Assembly (NCBI GenBank): GCA_963830175.1
Contig: CAWHKV010000007.1
Span: 248,001-312,000 of the forward strand
From: JBBRBB01 sp963830175
Lineage (GTDB): Bacteria; Bacteroidota; Bacteroidia; Chitinophagales; Chitinophagaceae
DNA length: 64,000 bases
Direction of reading: 5' to 3'
The notes below the pieces were generated by a model that did not search any database, was not told the DNA's origin, and was given only the letters and a program-made list of their open reading frames with translations. Positions 8,891 through 18,562 of the stretch are shown here, piece after piece. Positions within the stretch are counted from its first letter, which is position 1; the number at the start of each line of letters is the position of its first letter. A program made the translations under genes and the position numbers.

Positions 8891-10207
8891 TTATTTCTTA
8901 ATGAAAGGCAGGGATTGCTTTTCAGTACCATTAATAAAAAGAGCGTAGTAATTTCCTGCAACCAATCTTGAAACATCTACACTTGTCTGGGTTGCATTGG
9001 CATCAACCTTAAACGATGCAACCATAATACCATTCACTGAATATACTTTTATGAATGTATTTTCTCCAGCCTGTGGATGGCTTAATACAAGGTTACTTAT
9101 TACCGGGTTTGTGCGGGCAATCAACTTACCTATTGCTTTTGCATCGGCACGCAAAATTTCACTGTAGGTAAAGCTACCGTCTTTATTAGTCATTTTTAAA
9201 CGATAAAAACTGGTGTTCTTCAATGCCTGTGCATCAGTATAAGAATACCTGTTCTCATTAACTGTGTTTTTTGCGGCAACCACACCAGCTATCCCAAATG
9301 TTTTACCATCAGCACTTCTTTCTACAACATATTCCTTCATGTTGATTTCATTTGCTGTAATCCAGTTCAATACAACATTACCGTTTGTAACCTGCAAGCC
9401 AAATTGTTTTAGCGAAACAGGCAATGTAGCATCAAGCCAACCGGTTGAAACTTTTATAGCATCTATTTTTGCAGTTGGTGTAGGAACTCCATTCTGCCTG
9501 ATTGCAACCCTTCCAAGCTCCGTAGGCTCTGAGCCGCTTGCAAAAACCGACAATGCCAGTGGTTGTGGAGCAGAAGCAAAAAATGGTGTATTTACCCAAA
9601 GTTTTGCAGTATCATTATTTGCACCGGTAACAAATTCATAAGCGAAAGTTACCAGGTAAGTTTCGTTGATGTTATAATTAACTGGAGACCAGCCTGCTTC
9701 TGAACTGCTTGTACTATACGCTGAAATACCAAGATTAAATGTATTGTCTGCAGAACCTTTCTTTATTAATACCCTGGCTGCATATAAAGAGTTTGATGTG
9801 CTGGGTAAATAAGCTATGAAATATTCACCATTTGTAGTATCGGCCAACAAATTTCCTACGGAGTCTACGTTAAGCAAAAAACTGCAATAGACAGAATTGG
9901 TTGTAACTGCACCAAAAGCACGCGAAACATCTTCTGCGCTTCCCGAAAAAGAAGTGATCTTAACCTGCCTGCTAGTAACGGATGGCTCAGTTCCATAATC
10001 AGTGTATGTAAGATTACCATCAACCACCTGTATAAAGTTTCCGCCACCGGAAAAACTTTCCCAATTTCCGCCACCAACATCACTGCCACCATCGGCAGAT
10101 GTTAACTGACCTGCATCATAATTGAAATCTTCTGTAAGCAGCCTTTGAGCAAATAAGCTTTGCCCAAGAAAAAGGCTTGTAAATACCAATGTGTAAATTT
10201 TCTTCAT
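8891..10207 (-). CDS. Secreted protein with C-terminal T9SS type A sorting domain
   Basis: This 438-residue protein starts MKKIYTLVFTSLFLGQSLFAQ, a clear signal peptide; the frame extends 18 codons further upstream without family-like sequence, so the Met at 10207 is preferred. Residues 20-250 look like a beta-rich jelly-roll or LamG-like domain. A fibronectin-like segment follows (NGNVVLNWITANEINMKEYV, then FYRLKMTNKDGSFTYSEI), a common linker in Bacteroidota secreted proteins. The last 80 residues carry the sorting-domain pattern ending NYYALFINGTEKQSLPFIKK. The protein should cross the outer membrane by the type IX system. Its ligand or substrate is unknown. Confidence 0.82.
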   Translation of the reverse strand: MKKIYTLVFTSLFLGQSLFAQRLLTEDFNYDAGQLTSADGGSDVGGGNWESFSGGGNFIQVVDGNLTYTDYGTEPSVTSRQVKITSFSGSAEDVSRAFGAVTTNSVYCSFLLNVDSVGNLLADTTNGEYFIAYLPSTSNSLYAARVLIKKGSADNTFNLGISAYSTSSSEAGWSPVNYNINETYLVTFAYEFVTGANNDTAKLWVNTPFFASAPQPLALSVFASGSEPTELGRVAIRQNGVPTPTAKIDAIKVSTGWLDATLPVSLKQFGLQVTNGNVVLNWITANEINMKEYVVERSADGKTFGIAGVVAAKNTVNENRYSYTDAQALKNTSFYRLKMTNKDGSFTYSEILRADAKAIGKLIARTNPVISNLVLSHPQAGENTFIKVYSVNGIMVASFKVDANATQTSVDVSRLVAGNYYALFINGTEKQSLPFIKK

Positions 10208-10312
10208 GTTTAATGTTTTAACGCAAATTAATAATAAATCAATGCCGCAATGTAAAATCAATATTATTTTACTTAAAAGTACTTATGTATCTTTCAAACC
10301 ATTCGCAGGATT

Positions 10313-12826
10313 ATGAAAAGGGACAGAAAAATTAAATATTTATTGCTGCTTTTCTTTGTACTTCCCTGCTCCTTTTTATTCTCCCAAAAAAAAACAGCGA
10401 TCGTAAATGGTCAAATTTTAAAAGAGAATGGTCAACCCTTGGCGCTTGCAACCATTGAACTTTTAAATCAATCAATTAAAACCCAATCTACCGATTCCGG
10501 ATATTTTTCCATAACTGTTGCTGCAGATAAACCTGTTGCACTTGTATTTAGTTATACGGGATACAACCCTGTTCAAAAAAATTACTTTCTTCATAATGGT
10601 GAAATTGTAAGGGTGGCGATAAAAATGCAACAATCATCTTCCCAATTAGCAGATGTGATTATAAAAGATGCGCGGGAAAGAAAACAAGCCGGACTAATTA
10701 ATATAGACGCTAACCAATCATTAAATAACCCCTCACCATTAGGCGGTATTGAAAGCCTGATAAAGGTTTTTGTCGGGAGCAATAATGAGCTTACCTCTCA
10801 ATATTCAGTTAGGGGGGGCAGCTATGATGAAAACCTGGTGTATGTAAATGATTTTGAAATTTATAGGCCATACCTGGTGCGAAGCGGGCAACAGGAAGGT
10901 TTAAGTTTCATAAACCCCGAACTTACTGCAAACGTAAAATTTTATAATGGTGGTTACCCCGCTTTGTATGGTGATAAATTAAGTTCGGTATTAGATGTTA
11001 CTTACCGGGAGCCAAAAAAATCTGGAGGCTCTGCCTATATAGGTTTGCTTGAGCAGGGCTTTCACCTGGAAGGTATTAGTGCAAAAAAAAATGCGACATT
11101 TCTAATAGGCATGCGCAACAGAAGCAACCGAAATCTTTTAAGTGCGCAATCAACCAAGGGAAATTATATTCCTGCATCTTCCGATATACAAGCGCTTTTT
11201 ACTTTACAGGCTGCCCCAAAATTTAAGCTTGAAGCTTTTGCAAATATTTCATCCACCAACTTTACTTTATATCCGGAAACTGCCCAGTTAACCTCTGCTG
11301 TATTTTCACCCATATTTTCGGGAAATGTTGGTTTAGATATATTTTTCACCGGGCAGGAAAAAGACAGGTATGCAACAAACTTTTTCGGACTTACCGCCAT
11401 TCACCAGGCTACTGAAAAATTACAGTTTAAATGGTTGCTGAGTTATTTTCAGGATAAAGAAGAAGAAAACATTGACATAACCGGTGCGTATATTTTTGGA
11501 GAGCGAGGTTCGGGGATAAATGGCAGCAATGGTGAAATTACAGACCCTTTAGGTACAGGTGCCAGTCAGAACTATGCACGCAATGGTTTAAACATCCGGA
11601 TTTTAAATGCTTCTTTAAAAGGATCATTACGCGCTGCATCACATTATATTCAATGGGGTAACAGCTTAGACCTTCAAAAATTAAATGACAGGCTTCATGA
11701 ATTTGAGTACCGCGATTCTGCGGGATACTCTTTACCTTATAACCCCTCTGGTTTGGAGGTATTTTCATCTATAAATAACGACACCTCCTTAAATGTTACG
11801 CGGTCAAGTGGGTTTGTTCAGGATAACATCCGCCTTTCAGAAAATTCAGATATTACCATGCAGGCAGGGTTGCGATACAATTATAATACACTGAATAAAG
11901 AATTCTTATTATCTCCCCGTGTTGGAATTTCTTATAAACCTTCACGTTGGCAAAAAGATGTGGTTTTTAAAGTAGCGGCAGGCAGGTATGTACAACCTCC
12001 CTTTTACCGTGAAATGCGCATGTTTAACGGTTCACTAAACACATCCTTATCAGCACAAAAAAGCTGGCAGGTTACAGGTGGTATGGATTATAATTTTTCT
12101 TTATTCAGCCGCCCCGCCAGGCTGGTTACAGAGGCTTATTATAAAAAACTGACTGATGTGGTTCCTTACGATATAGATAATGTTAGAATAAGGTATTATG
12201 GTCAGAATAATGCGAAAGCATACGCTACTGGCATTGAGGCAAGGTTGTTTGGTGAAATGGTAAAAGATGCTGAAAGCTGGATAAGCCTAGGGATAATGCG
12301 CACAAGAGAAAATATTGAAGGCGATTATTTTACCAACTATTATAATGCTGATGGTGAACTGATAAATGCAAATACCAAAGACCAGCAGGTGGCAGACAGC
12401 ACAGTAAATAGTGTAGAGTGGCTTCGCCGACCAACCGACAGGCTGGTGACATTCGGAATGTTTTTCCAGGATTACCTGAGTACCAATAAAAATTTCAAAG
12501 TCTTTTTCAATTTGCTTTATGCAAGCAATCTTCCTTATAATATTCCTGGCAATGCACGTTACCGTAATGCTTTGCAAATAGAACCTTATATAAGGGTAGA
12601 TATGGGTTTTAGTGCAGCACTTCTTCCATCCATTTCAAACAGGCGAAGCCATTCCCCCTTCAAATCTTTCAACAACCTATGGCTTAATCTTGAGATCTTT
12701 AATGTGATTGACAGGCTTAACACAATCAGTTTTCAACTTATAAAAGATGCTGGCAATAATACATATGCTTTGCCAAACCGCTTAACTCCGCGCCTGGTTA
12801 ATCTCAAAGTTATAGCGCGATGGTAG
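10313..12826 (+). CDS. TonB-dependent outer-membrane receptor with carboxypeptidase-regulatory-like N-terminus
   Basis: This 837-residue protein has a signal peptide (about 1-25, ending LFSQ). A carboxypeptidase-D-regulatory-like beta domain follows (about 30-115, with GQILKENGQPLALATI and STDSGYFSI). The plug domain is at about 125-235 (YSVRGGSYDENLVYVNDFEIY) and a long beta-barrel runs to the end. It lacks the SusC signature I would expect and has no SusD-like gene beside it, so it is a general TonB receptor rather than a SusCD pair. Such receptors import siderophores, vitamins or oligomers using energy from ExbBD-TonB; an exbB-exbD pair lies at 22966-24085. It is divergent from the T9SS cargo gene, with a 105-bp shared upstream region. 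Confidence 0.88.
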   Translation: MKRDRKIKYLLLLFFVLPCSFLFSQKKTAIVNGQILKENGQPLALATIELLNQSIKTQSTDSGYFSITVAADKPVALVFSYTGYNPVQKNYFLHNGEIVRVAIKMQQSSSQLADVIIKDARERKQAGLINIDANQSLNNPSPLGGIESLIKVFVGSNNELTSQYSVRGGSYDENLVYVNDFEIYRPYLVRSGQQEGLSFINPELTANVKFYNGGYPALYGDKLSSVLDVTYREPKKSGGSAYIGLLEQGFHLEGISAKKNATFLIGMRNRSNRNLLSAQSTKGNYIPASSDIQALFTLQAAPKFKLEAFANISSTNFTLYPETAQLTSAVFSPIFSGNVGLDIFFTGQEKDRYATNFFGLTAIHQATEKLQFKWLLSYFQDKEEENIDITGAYIFGERGSGINGSNGEITDPLGTGASQNYARNGLNIRILNASLKGSLRAASHYIQWGNSLDLQKLNDRLHEFEYRDSAGYSLPYNPSGLEVFSSINNDTSLNVTRSSGFVQDNIRLSENSDITMQAGLRYNYNTLNKEFLLSPRVGISYKPSRWQKDVVFKVAAGRYVQPPFYREMRMFNGSLNTSLSAQKSWQVTGGMDYNFSLFSRPARLVTEAYYKKLTDVVPYDIDNVRIRYYGQNNAKAYATGIEARLFGEMVKDAESWISLGIMRTRENIEGDYFTNYYNADGELINANTKDQQVADSTVNSVEWLRRPTDRLVTFGMFFQDYLSTNKNFKVFFNLLYASNLPYNIPGNARYRNALQIEPYIRVDMGFSAALLPSISNRRSHSPFKSFNNLWLNLEIFNVIDRLNTISFQLIKDAGNNTYALPNRLTPRLVNLKVIARW

Positions 12827-12910
12827 AGCCGGTTAATTATAATGTTGTAATCGTAATTTTTTGTTGGTTGTAATACTTACTTTTATTCATCATCATACAA
12901 TTGTTACCAA

Positions 12911-14227
12911 ATGAAGAGAAGACACTTTTTACAGAACACATCTGCCTATATTGCCGGTGCAGGTATTACCACCATGCTTCCCTCTGCTTTATTCGCGAAA
13001 GGCAAAAAGCTTTCTGCACATGACAAAATAAATATTGGGGCGATCGGAATAAATGGAATGGGCTGGGCCGATCTTTCATCGACTCTTAATGATGCGCGGG
13101 CACGATGTGTGGCATTATGCGATGTAGACAAAAATGTTTTAGACAAAAGAAAAGCTGACCTAAAAACCTCCGATAACATAGAAATGTATGGTGATTACCG
13201 TCGGATGCTCGATAATAAAGATGTGGATGCAATTATAATTGGAACACCAGATCACTGGCACGCTAAAATTTTCGCAGATGCCTGCCAGGCCGGAAAACAT
13301 ATCTATGTAGAAAAACCTGTAGGTAATTCTATTGCTGAATGCAAAGTGATGGTTGATGCCCAGCAAAAATATAACCGTGTAGTGCAGGTGGGTCAATGGC
13401 AACGAAGCCAGCAGCATTTTGCTGATGCCATAGCTTTTGTTCATTCAGGGAAACTGGGAAATATTCGGCTGGTAAAAGCATGGGCATATATGGGATGGAT
13501 GCCTTCAGTAGACAAGAAACCAGATACAACACCTCCGCCGGGAGTTGACTATACCATGTGGCTCGGGCCGGCCACTTTGAGACCTTTTAATGAAAATCGT
13601 TTTCATTTTAATTTTAGATGGTTTTGGGACTATGCCGGCGGACTAATGACAGACTGGGGCGTTCACCTGATTGATTACGCATTAATGGGAATGAAAGCCT
13701 CTACCCCTAAAAACATATTGGCTGCCGGTGGAAAATTTGCCTACCCAAATGATGCTGCTGAAACCCCGGATACGTTGACCACCGTTTATGAATTTGACGG
13801 TTTCAACCTGCAATGGGAGCATGCAACGGGCATAAATAATGGTCCCTATGGCAGAGACCACGGAATTGCATTTATCGGGAATAACGGAACGCTTGTTCTT
13901 GACCGGGGTGGGTGGGAAGTAATACCGGAAGTAAATAAAAAAGTTGAGAAAATGCCTGCAGTAGCAAGGCAACCAAGTGTTGATAACGGGCTGCTTTTAC
14001 ACACTAAAAATTTTTTAGACGTTATTCAGTCCGGAAATATGGCAGACCTGAAGACGCCCATACAGGCAGGTGCGCATGTGGCAACAGTTTGCCAGATGGG
14101 AAACATCGCCTATAAAACAGGTAAAAAAATTGGTTGGGATGCAGGGAAACAAGCCTTTACAGATAACGATGCGAATAAATACCTGGCAGCAGAATATCAC
14201 AATGGATATAAAATGCCAAAGATTTAA
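12911..14227 (+). CDS. Secreted Gfo/Idh/MocA family oxidoreductase
   Basis: This 438-residue protein begins MKRRHFLQNTSAYIAGAG, a twin-arginine-type signal (R-R-x-F-L), so it is probably exported folded with its NAD(P) cofactor. The Rossmann part starts near residue 40 (IGAIGINGMGWADL), and VEKPVGNSIAEC supplies the family E-K-P motif. WDYAGGLMTDWGVHLIDYAL is the C-terminal substrate-domain segment with the catalytic-type aspartate/histidine. Family members oxidise or reduce sugars and sugar derivatives. It is one of four such enzymes in the window and follows the TonB receptor on the same strand after 84 bp. Substrate unknown. Confidence 0.88.
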   Translation: MKRRHFLQNTSAYIAGAGITTMLPSALFAKGKKLSAHDKINIGAIGINGMGWADLSSTLNDARARCVALCDVDKNVLDKRKADLKTSDNIEMYGDYRRMLDNKDVDAIIIGTPDHWHAKIFADACQAGKHIYVEKPVGNSIAECKVMVDAQQKYNRVVQVGQWQRSQQHFADAIAFVHSGKLGNIRLVKAWAYMGWMPSVDKKPDTTPPPGVDYTMWLGPATLRPFNENRFHFNFRWFWDYAGGLMTDWGVHLIDYALMGMKASTPKNILAAGGKFAYPNDAAETPDTLTTVYEFDGFNLQWEHATGINNGPYGRDHGIAFIGNNGTLVLDRGGWEVIPEVNKKVEKMPAVARQPSVDNGLLLHTKNFLDVIQSGNMADLKTPIQAGAHVATVCQMGNIAYKTGKKIGWDAGKQAFTDNDANKYLAAEYHNGYKMPKI

Positions 14228-14242
14228 TAAAATAACTGGCAA

Positions 14243-16639
14243 TTATTCAGACATCATTTCACGAACAACCTCAACAATTTCTTCGGTGTTTGGTTTACTG
14301 AAGTAATCACCGTCACTACCATATGCGGGCCGGTGTGCTTTGGAGGTAACAGTTCTTGGCGAGGCATCAAGCCATTTGTATCCTCCCTGTTCTTCCATTA
14401 CTTTATTAAACATATAGGCAGTGGCCCCACCGGGCACATCCTCATCAATAAATAATATACGACTGGTCTTTTTTAAAGATGCCAGTATTTTATGGTTAAT
14501 ATCAAAAGGAAGCAAGGTTTGAACATCAATAATTTCGCAGCTAATTCCTTTTTGCTGAAGCCTTTCTGCCGCCTCCGTTATAATTTTAAGCATGCTGCCA
14601 TAAGAAACAATAGTGATATCTTTTCCCTGCTTAATAATTTCAGGAATTCCCAAAGGCACAGTAAAGTCGTGCAGGTTAGAGGGTAATTTTTCTTTAAGCC
14701 TGTAACCATTTAAACATTCTATTACCAGGGCGGGATCATTGCTCTGCAGCAGCGTATTATACATGCCGGCTGCCTGCACCATATTTCTTGGAACGCAAAC
14801 ATACATACCCCGTAAGGCATTAATAATCATTCCCAGGGGCGAACCGCTGTGCCAAATGCCCTCGAGCCGGTGACCGCGGGTTCTTACAATAAGAGGGCAA
14901 CTTTGCTTACCCTTGGTGCGGTAATGCAGGGTAGAAACATCATCGCTTAAAGGTTGCAAACCATATAAAAGGTAATCGAGGTATTGAATTTCGGCAATGG
15001 GTTTTAATCCACGCATTGCTAACCCAATTCCCTGGCCAATTATGGTAAGTTCTCTTATGCCTGTATCAAATATTCTGTTAAGACCATGCTTTTCCTGTAA
15101 CCCGGAGAATGCCTGGTTTACATCACCAATCTTTCCTACATCTTCGCCGAATGCAATTACTGAGGGATTGGTATTAAACAAATGGTCAAAAAACTTGTTG
15201 AGAATTTCAAAGCCATTTAGTTGAATGGCATCTGCATCATAGGTTGCTTTAATTTCCTGAACACGGCTGGCGCTTTTGCTGTTATCACTATAGAGTAAGG
15301 AATTATATACCTGTTTATTTTCCTTTTTTAGTTCATTATATCGCGCCGCAATATTTCTTTGAGATGATATTTCTTTTTCTATATCAGTTGCGAGGGCCAG
15401 GGTTTTTAATATGTCTCGCCGTAGAGGTTCGGAATTTTGATTTAATTCCTTTATTAACGGAAGAAGCTTTCTTCCACCTTCAGACTTATTGCTATCAACT
15501 AACTCTTGCAGGAGAGAAACAGTTCTTGATACCTCTGCCTTAATAGGATCAATATACCCATTCCACGCATTTGTTCTTGCACCTCGTACTTCCTGCTTTA
15601 CTTTGTCCTCAAGGTCAGATAATTCATCTTCAGTAATAATATTGTTTTCCAGAATCCAAAGGCGCATTTGTTTTATGCAATCCCATTCCCTTTCCCAATC
15701 CAGCCGTTCAGCCGATTTATACCGCTCGTGGCTTCCGGAAGTAGAATGTCCCTGCGGCTGTGTTATTTCCTCCACATGAAAAATTGCCGGAACATGGGTG
15801 GTTCTTATTTTTTCAATGCCCGTTTCAAAAACCTCGCAAAGGGTAGCATAATCCCACCCTTTTACTTTATAAATATCTAATCCATTTGTGTCATTTTTCT
15901 TTTGAAAACCCCGCAGTGCCGCTGAAATAGATCCTTTTGTGGTCTGGTATTCTTTTGGAACTGATATTCCGTAACCATCGTCCCATACAAATATGGCAAG
16001 TGGAACCTGAAGTACCCCTGCAGCATTAATGGTTTCCCAAAAATGCCCCTCCGAGGTTGCTGCATCGCCAATAGTACAAAAGCAAACCTCATTACCGTTA
16101 TGGGATAATGTGGCAAAATCTTCAGCATTGTTTGTATTACGAAAAAATTTGGAGGCCAGCGCCAATCCAAGGCTCCTCGGCATTTGAGACGCCGTTGGTG
16201 CCATATCGCCCGAAATATTTTTTTTGGAAACCAATGGTAACCAGTTGCCATCTGCATCAGTAAAATTGGTGGCGAAATGGCTTACCATTTGACGCCCGGC
16301 ACTAAAAGGTTCATTATTTATATCGGGATCGGCATAAAGTTGAGCAAAAAATTGTTGTGGAGTTGCCAACCCGGATGCGAACATAAAAGTTTGATCTCGG
16401 TAATAACCGGCGCGAAAATCTCCCGGTTTAAAGAATTTGGCCATGGCTAATTGTGCAAGCTCTTTACCATCGCCAAAAATGCCAAACTTGGCTTTACCGG
16501 TCAACACCTCTCTCCTGCCCAGCAGGCTTACTTCCCGGCTTTGAATAATAACGCGGTAATCGTTCAATACAGTGCTTTTAAAATCATCGTACGTAAGCAT
16601 ATTGTCTTGAACATTGGATGGCGCAGCAACGTTTCCCAT
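14243..16639 (-). CDS. Fused E1 alpha-beta 2-oxo-acid dehydrogenase (TPP-dependent)
   Basis: This 798-residue protein joins the E1 alpha and E1 beta subunits of a branched-chain-type 2-oxo-acid dehydrogenase. The alpha part (about 20-390) has the thiamine-diphosphate motif opening GDAATSEG and closing WDDGYGIS, and a GHSTSG loop. The beta part (about 485-798) has GEDVGKIGDVNQAF, EIQYLDYL and the transketolase C-terminal domain. The complex would decarboxylate 2-oxo acids and pass the acyl group to a lipoyl E2 that is not in the window. The Met at 16639 is preferred; the frame continues 13 codons upstream, and the Met at 16600 is another option. A second, different fusion lies at 39419-41485. 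The exact substrate is uncertain. Confidence 0.85.
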   Translation of the reverse strand: MGNVAAPSNVQDNMLTYDDFKSTVLNDYRVIIQSREVSLLGRREVLTGKAKFGIFGDGKELAQLAMAKFFKPGDFRAGYYRDQTFMFASGLATPQQFFAQLYADPDINNEPFSAGRQMVSHFATNFTDADGNWLPLVSKKNISGDMAPTASQMPRSLGLALASKFFRNTNNAEDFATLSHNGNEVCFCTIGDAATSEGHFWETINAAGVLQVPLAIFVWDDGYGISVPKEYQTTKGSISAALRGFQKKNDTNGLDIYKVKGWDYATLCEVFETGIEKIRTTHVPAIFHVEEITQPQGHSTSGSHERYKSAERLDWEREWDCIKQMRLWILENNIITEDELSDLEDKVKQEVRGARTNAWNGYIDPIKAEVSRTVSLLQELVDSNKSEGGRKLLPLIKELNQNSEPLRRDILKTLALATDIEKEISSQRNIAARYNELKKENKQVYNSLLYSDNSKSASRVQEIKATYDADAIQLNGFEILNKFFDHLFNTNPSVIAFGEDVGKIGDVNQAFSGLQEKHGLNRIFDTGIRELTIIGQGIGLAMRGLKPIAEIQYLDYLLYGLQPLSDDVSTLHYRTKGKQSCPLIVRTRGHRLEGIWHSGSPLGMIINALRGMYVCVPRNMVQAAGMYNTLLQSNDPALVIECLNGYRLKEKLPSNLHDFTVPLGIPEIIKQGKDITIVSYGSMLKIITEAAERLQQKGISCEIIDVQTLLPFDINHKILASLKKTSRILFIDEDVPGGATAYMFNKVMEEQGGYKWLDASPRTVTSKAHRPAYGSDGDYFSKPNTEEIVEVVREMMSE

Positions 16640-16803
16640 GGTACAAAAGTACCAATTACATCGGTGCGTTTTACCCATGTGCAGAATTTTTATCAGTATT
16701 ACAACCCTGAAAAAAATGGTTATTTAAGATTCCATTATATATAATCACTGTGATTATTGTTTTAGAAACAATATTTTTACATTGAATTTTTAAAACCACT
16801 TAA

Positions 16804-17265
16804 ATGAAAAAATTTGTTTTGTTTTCTTTTGCATTTTTAATGTTTGCTGCAGCAAATGCCCAAACTTCCGTTAACACGATGTCGGGTGCTGATAATGGAG
16901 CTGTGCTTCAGTTTTCTGAAACAGATCATGATTTTGGTAAAATTCCGTACGGCAAACCTGCAGAATTTGACCTTCTTATAAAGAATGTTTCTCCGGATTC
17001 AGTTAAAATTGATAACGTGGTTGCCGGTTGCGGTTGCACAACACCTAAATGGGAAGCTGGTCCTTATGCTCCAAACGAAGATTTTAAAATTACAGTTGGA
17101 TTTAATGGATACACTGAAGGATCTTTTAGAAAAGTGATCACTGTTTACTATAAAGATGGCATGACACAGGTGATAAATTTTCATGGTGAAACTTTTAAAG
17201 CACCAGACAATGCGGCCCCGGTAAATGGTGCCGTTGATAAACTAAAATCTTCTGACGGTAAATAA
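16804..17265 (+). CDS. DUF1573 secreted protein
   Basis: This 153-residue protein has a signal peptide (ending AAANAQ) and one DUF1573 immunoglobulin-like domain, marked by HDFGKIPYG and the conserved GCGCTTPKW. Such domains are common in Bacteroidota and resemble periplasmic structural or chaperone folds, but no function is established. The cysteine pair in C-G-C could form a disulfide or bind metal. It is followed 8 bp later by a second DUF1573 gene, so the pair is probably one operon. The C-terminal 20 residues are low-complexity. Confidence 0.85.
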   Translation: MKKFVLFSFAFLMFAAANAQTSVNTMSGADNGAVLQFSETDHDFGKIPYGKPAEFDLLIKNVSPDSVKIDNVVAGCGCTTPKWEAGPYAPNEDFKITVGFNGYTEGSFRKVITVYYKDGMTQVINFHGETFKAPDNAAPVNGAVDKLKSSDGK

Positions 17266-17273
17266 TTTAATTT

Positions 17274-17654
17274 ATGAAAAAACTACTGGGATTAATGGTA
17301 ATGCTGGTTATTTCAGCAGGATTAAAAGCACAAACTATAGAACAGGTTGATTTTAAAACCACCAAATATTCATTTGGTAAAATTAAACAACATGTGCCTG
17401 CCTCAACCACGTTTACATTCGTTAATAATTCTGATAAAACTGTAATTATAGAATCAGCCACAGCAGAATGCGGATGTACAACACCTGAATATCCTAAAAC
17501 ACCTGTTTTAAAAGGTAAATCAGCGAACATAAAGGTTACCTATAACGCAGAAAATCCAGGAAGTTTTACTAAAAAGGTTACAGTAAAGTTTGCACGTATT
17601 GCATCTCCGGTTATCCTAACCATTGATGGCGAAGTGGAAACTGCCTCTAAATAA
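17274..17654 (+). CDS. DUF1573 secreted protein, second copy
   Basis: This 126-residue paralogue of the preceding gene has a signal peptide ending GLKAQ, then TKYSFGKIKQ and ECGCTTPEYPKTPVLKGKS, the DUF1573 core. It lacks the C-terminal extension of its neighbour. The 8-bp spacing and shared orientation imply co-transcription, and a terminator follows at 17677. A local tandem duplication is the simplest origin, although the two proteins have diverged well beyond the core motifs. Function unknown. Confidence 0.85.
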   Translation: MKKLLGLMVMLVISAGLKAQTIEQVDFKTTKYSFGKIKQHVPASTTFTFVNNSDKTVIIESATAECGCTTPEYPKTPVLKGKSANIKVTYNAENPGSFTKKVTVKFARIASPVILTIDGEVETASK

Positions 17655-17676
17655 TTTAAAGCACTCAATTTTCTTT

Positions 17677-17700
17677 AAGCCGCTCTTAAGCGGCTTTTTT
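17677..17700 (+). terminator. Rho-independent terminator after the DUF1573 pair
   Basis: The arms AAGCCGCT and AGCGGCTT pair over 8 bp with a CTTA loop and are followed by a run of T. Confidence 0.85.
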
Positions 17701-17734
17701 ATTTTTCTCAATAACCATTCATTGAGCTTCTAAA

Positions 17735-17762
17735 TTGTGGAAAGCAATTTCCCTTATTTTTG
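17735..17762 (+). promoter_or_regulatory. Bacteroidota-type promoter for phosphosulfolactate synthase
   Basis: The -7 box TATTTTTG (17755-17762) matches TAnnTTTG. A TTG at 17735-17737 lies 17 bp upstream, near the expected -33 position. The start codon follows 19 bp after the box. Confidence 0.6.
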
Positions 17763-17781
17763 CCCCACCAAAAAAATCAGC

Positions 17782-18552
17782 ATGAATTTTAAGCTTACAC
17801 AAATGCCTGACCGTACATTAAAGCCGCGCAGACATGGCTTAACAATGGTTATGGATAAAGGTTTAAGTATTGAGGAGGTGAAAAATTTTCTTACCATAAA
17901 CGAGCCGCATATAGATATTGTAAAACTGGGCTTCGGAACCTCGTTTGTTACTCCTAAACTTCGTGAGAAAATTGAAGCTTATCAATCGAATAATGTGCCT
18001 GTTTATTTTGGCGGCACCTTGTTTGAAGCATTTTTAATTCGTAACCAGTTTAACGACTACATCTCAATTTGCCAGGATTATAATATAAAATACATGGAAG
18101 TAAGTGATGGCTCCATCACCATTCCACATGCTGAAAAATGCGGGTACATTGAAAAGCTTACCAAATATGGAACTGTATTAAGCGAAGTAGGAAGTAAAGA
18201 CGCTGCGCACATCATTCCACCGTATAAATGGATTGAATTAATGCGTGCCGAACTTGAAGCAGGAAGCTCTTATGTTATTGCGGAAGCGAGAGAAGCAGGA
18301 ACTGTAGGTATTTACCGCGGCAGTGGAGAAGTAAGGGAAGGTTTAGTTCAGGAAATTCTTACACAAATTCCGGAAGAGAGTATAATATGGGAGGCACCCC
18401 AGAAAGCTCAACAATTATATTTTCTTGAACTTATCGGTTGCAATGTAAATCTTGGGAATATTGCGCCATCAGAGGTTATTCCTCTTGAGACAATGCGTAT
18501 TGGGTTAAGAGGTGATACGTTTCATTTGTTTCTGAATAAAGACCAGGCATAA
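17782..18552 (+). CDS. Phosphosulfolactate synthase (ComA family)
   Basis: ComA-type enzymes add sulfite to phosphoenolpyruvate to form (R)-phosphosulfolactate, the first step of coenzyme M synthesis in methanogens and of sulfolactate formation in some bacteria. The 256-residue protein fits the family TIM barrel. KPRRHGLTMVMDKG is near the start, then DIVKLGFGTS, PVYFGGTLFE, MEVSDGSI, and VIAEAREAGTVGIY with the acidic residues expected in the active site. The frame extends 15 codons further upstream through the promoter, so the Met at 17782 is chosen. It lies 10 bp before aroE. In Bacteroidota it may supply sulfonate precursors for sulfonolipids (inference). Confidence 0.88.
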   Translation: MNFKLTQMPDRTLKPRRHGLTMVMDKGLSIEEVKNFLTINEPHIDIVKLGFGTSFVTPKLREKIEAYQSNNVPVYFGGTLFEAFLIRNQFNDYISICQDYNIKYMEVSDGSITIPHAEKCGYIEKLTKYGTVLSEVGSKDAAHIIPPYKWIELMRAELEAGSSYVIAEAREAGTVGIYRGSGEVREGLVQEILTQIPEESIIWEAPQKAQQLYFLELIGCNVNLGNIAPSEVIPLETMRIGLRGDTFHLFLNKDQA

Positions 18553-18562
18553 ACCTACTAAC

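Noticed and set aside
14243..16639. Loss of TPP binding in the first fused E1 because of WDDGYGIS in place of N-N
   Set aside because: As I recall, this WDD form occurs in other Bacteroidota fused E1 proteins, so I do not read it as inactivation.
16600..16678. Alternative starts for the fused E1 at 14243
   Set aside because: The Met at 16639 was chosen; the first upstream codons look non-family, and the Met at 16600 would also be workable, so the choice is provisional.
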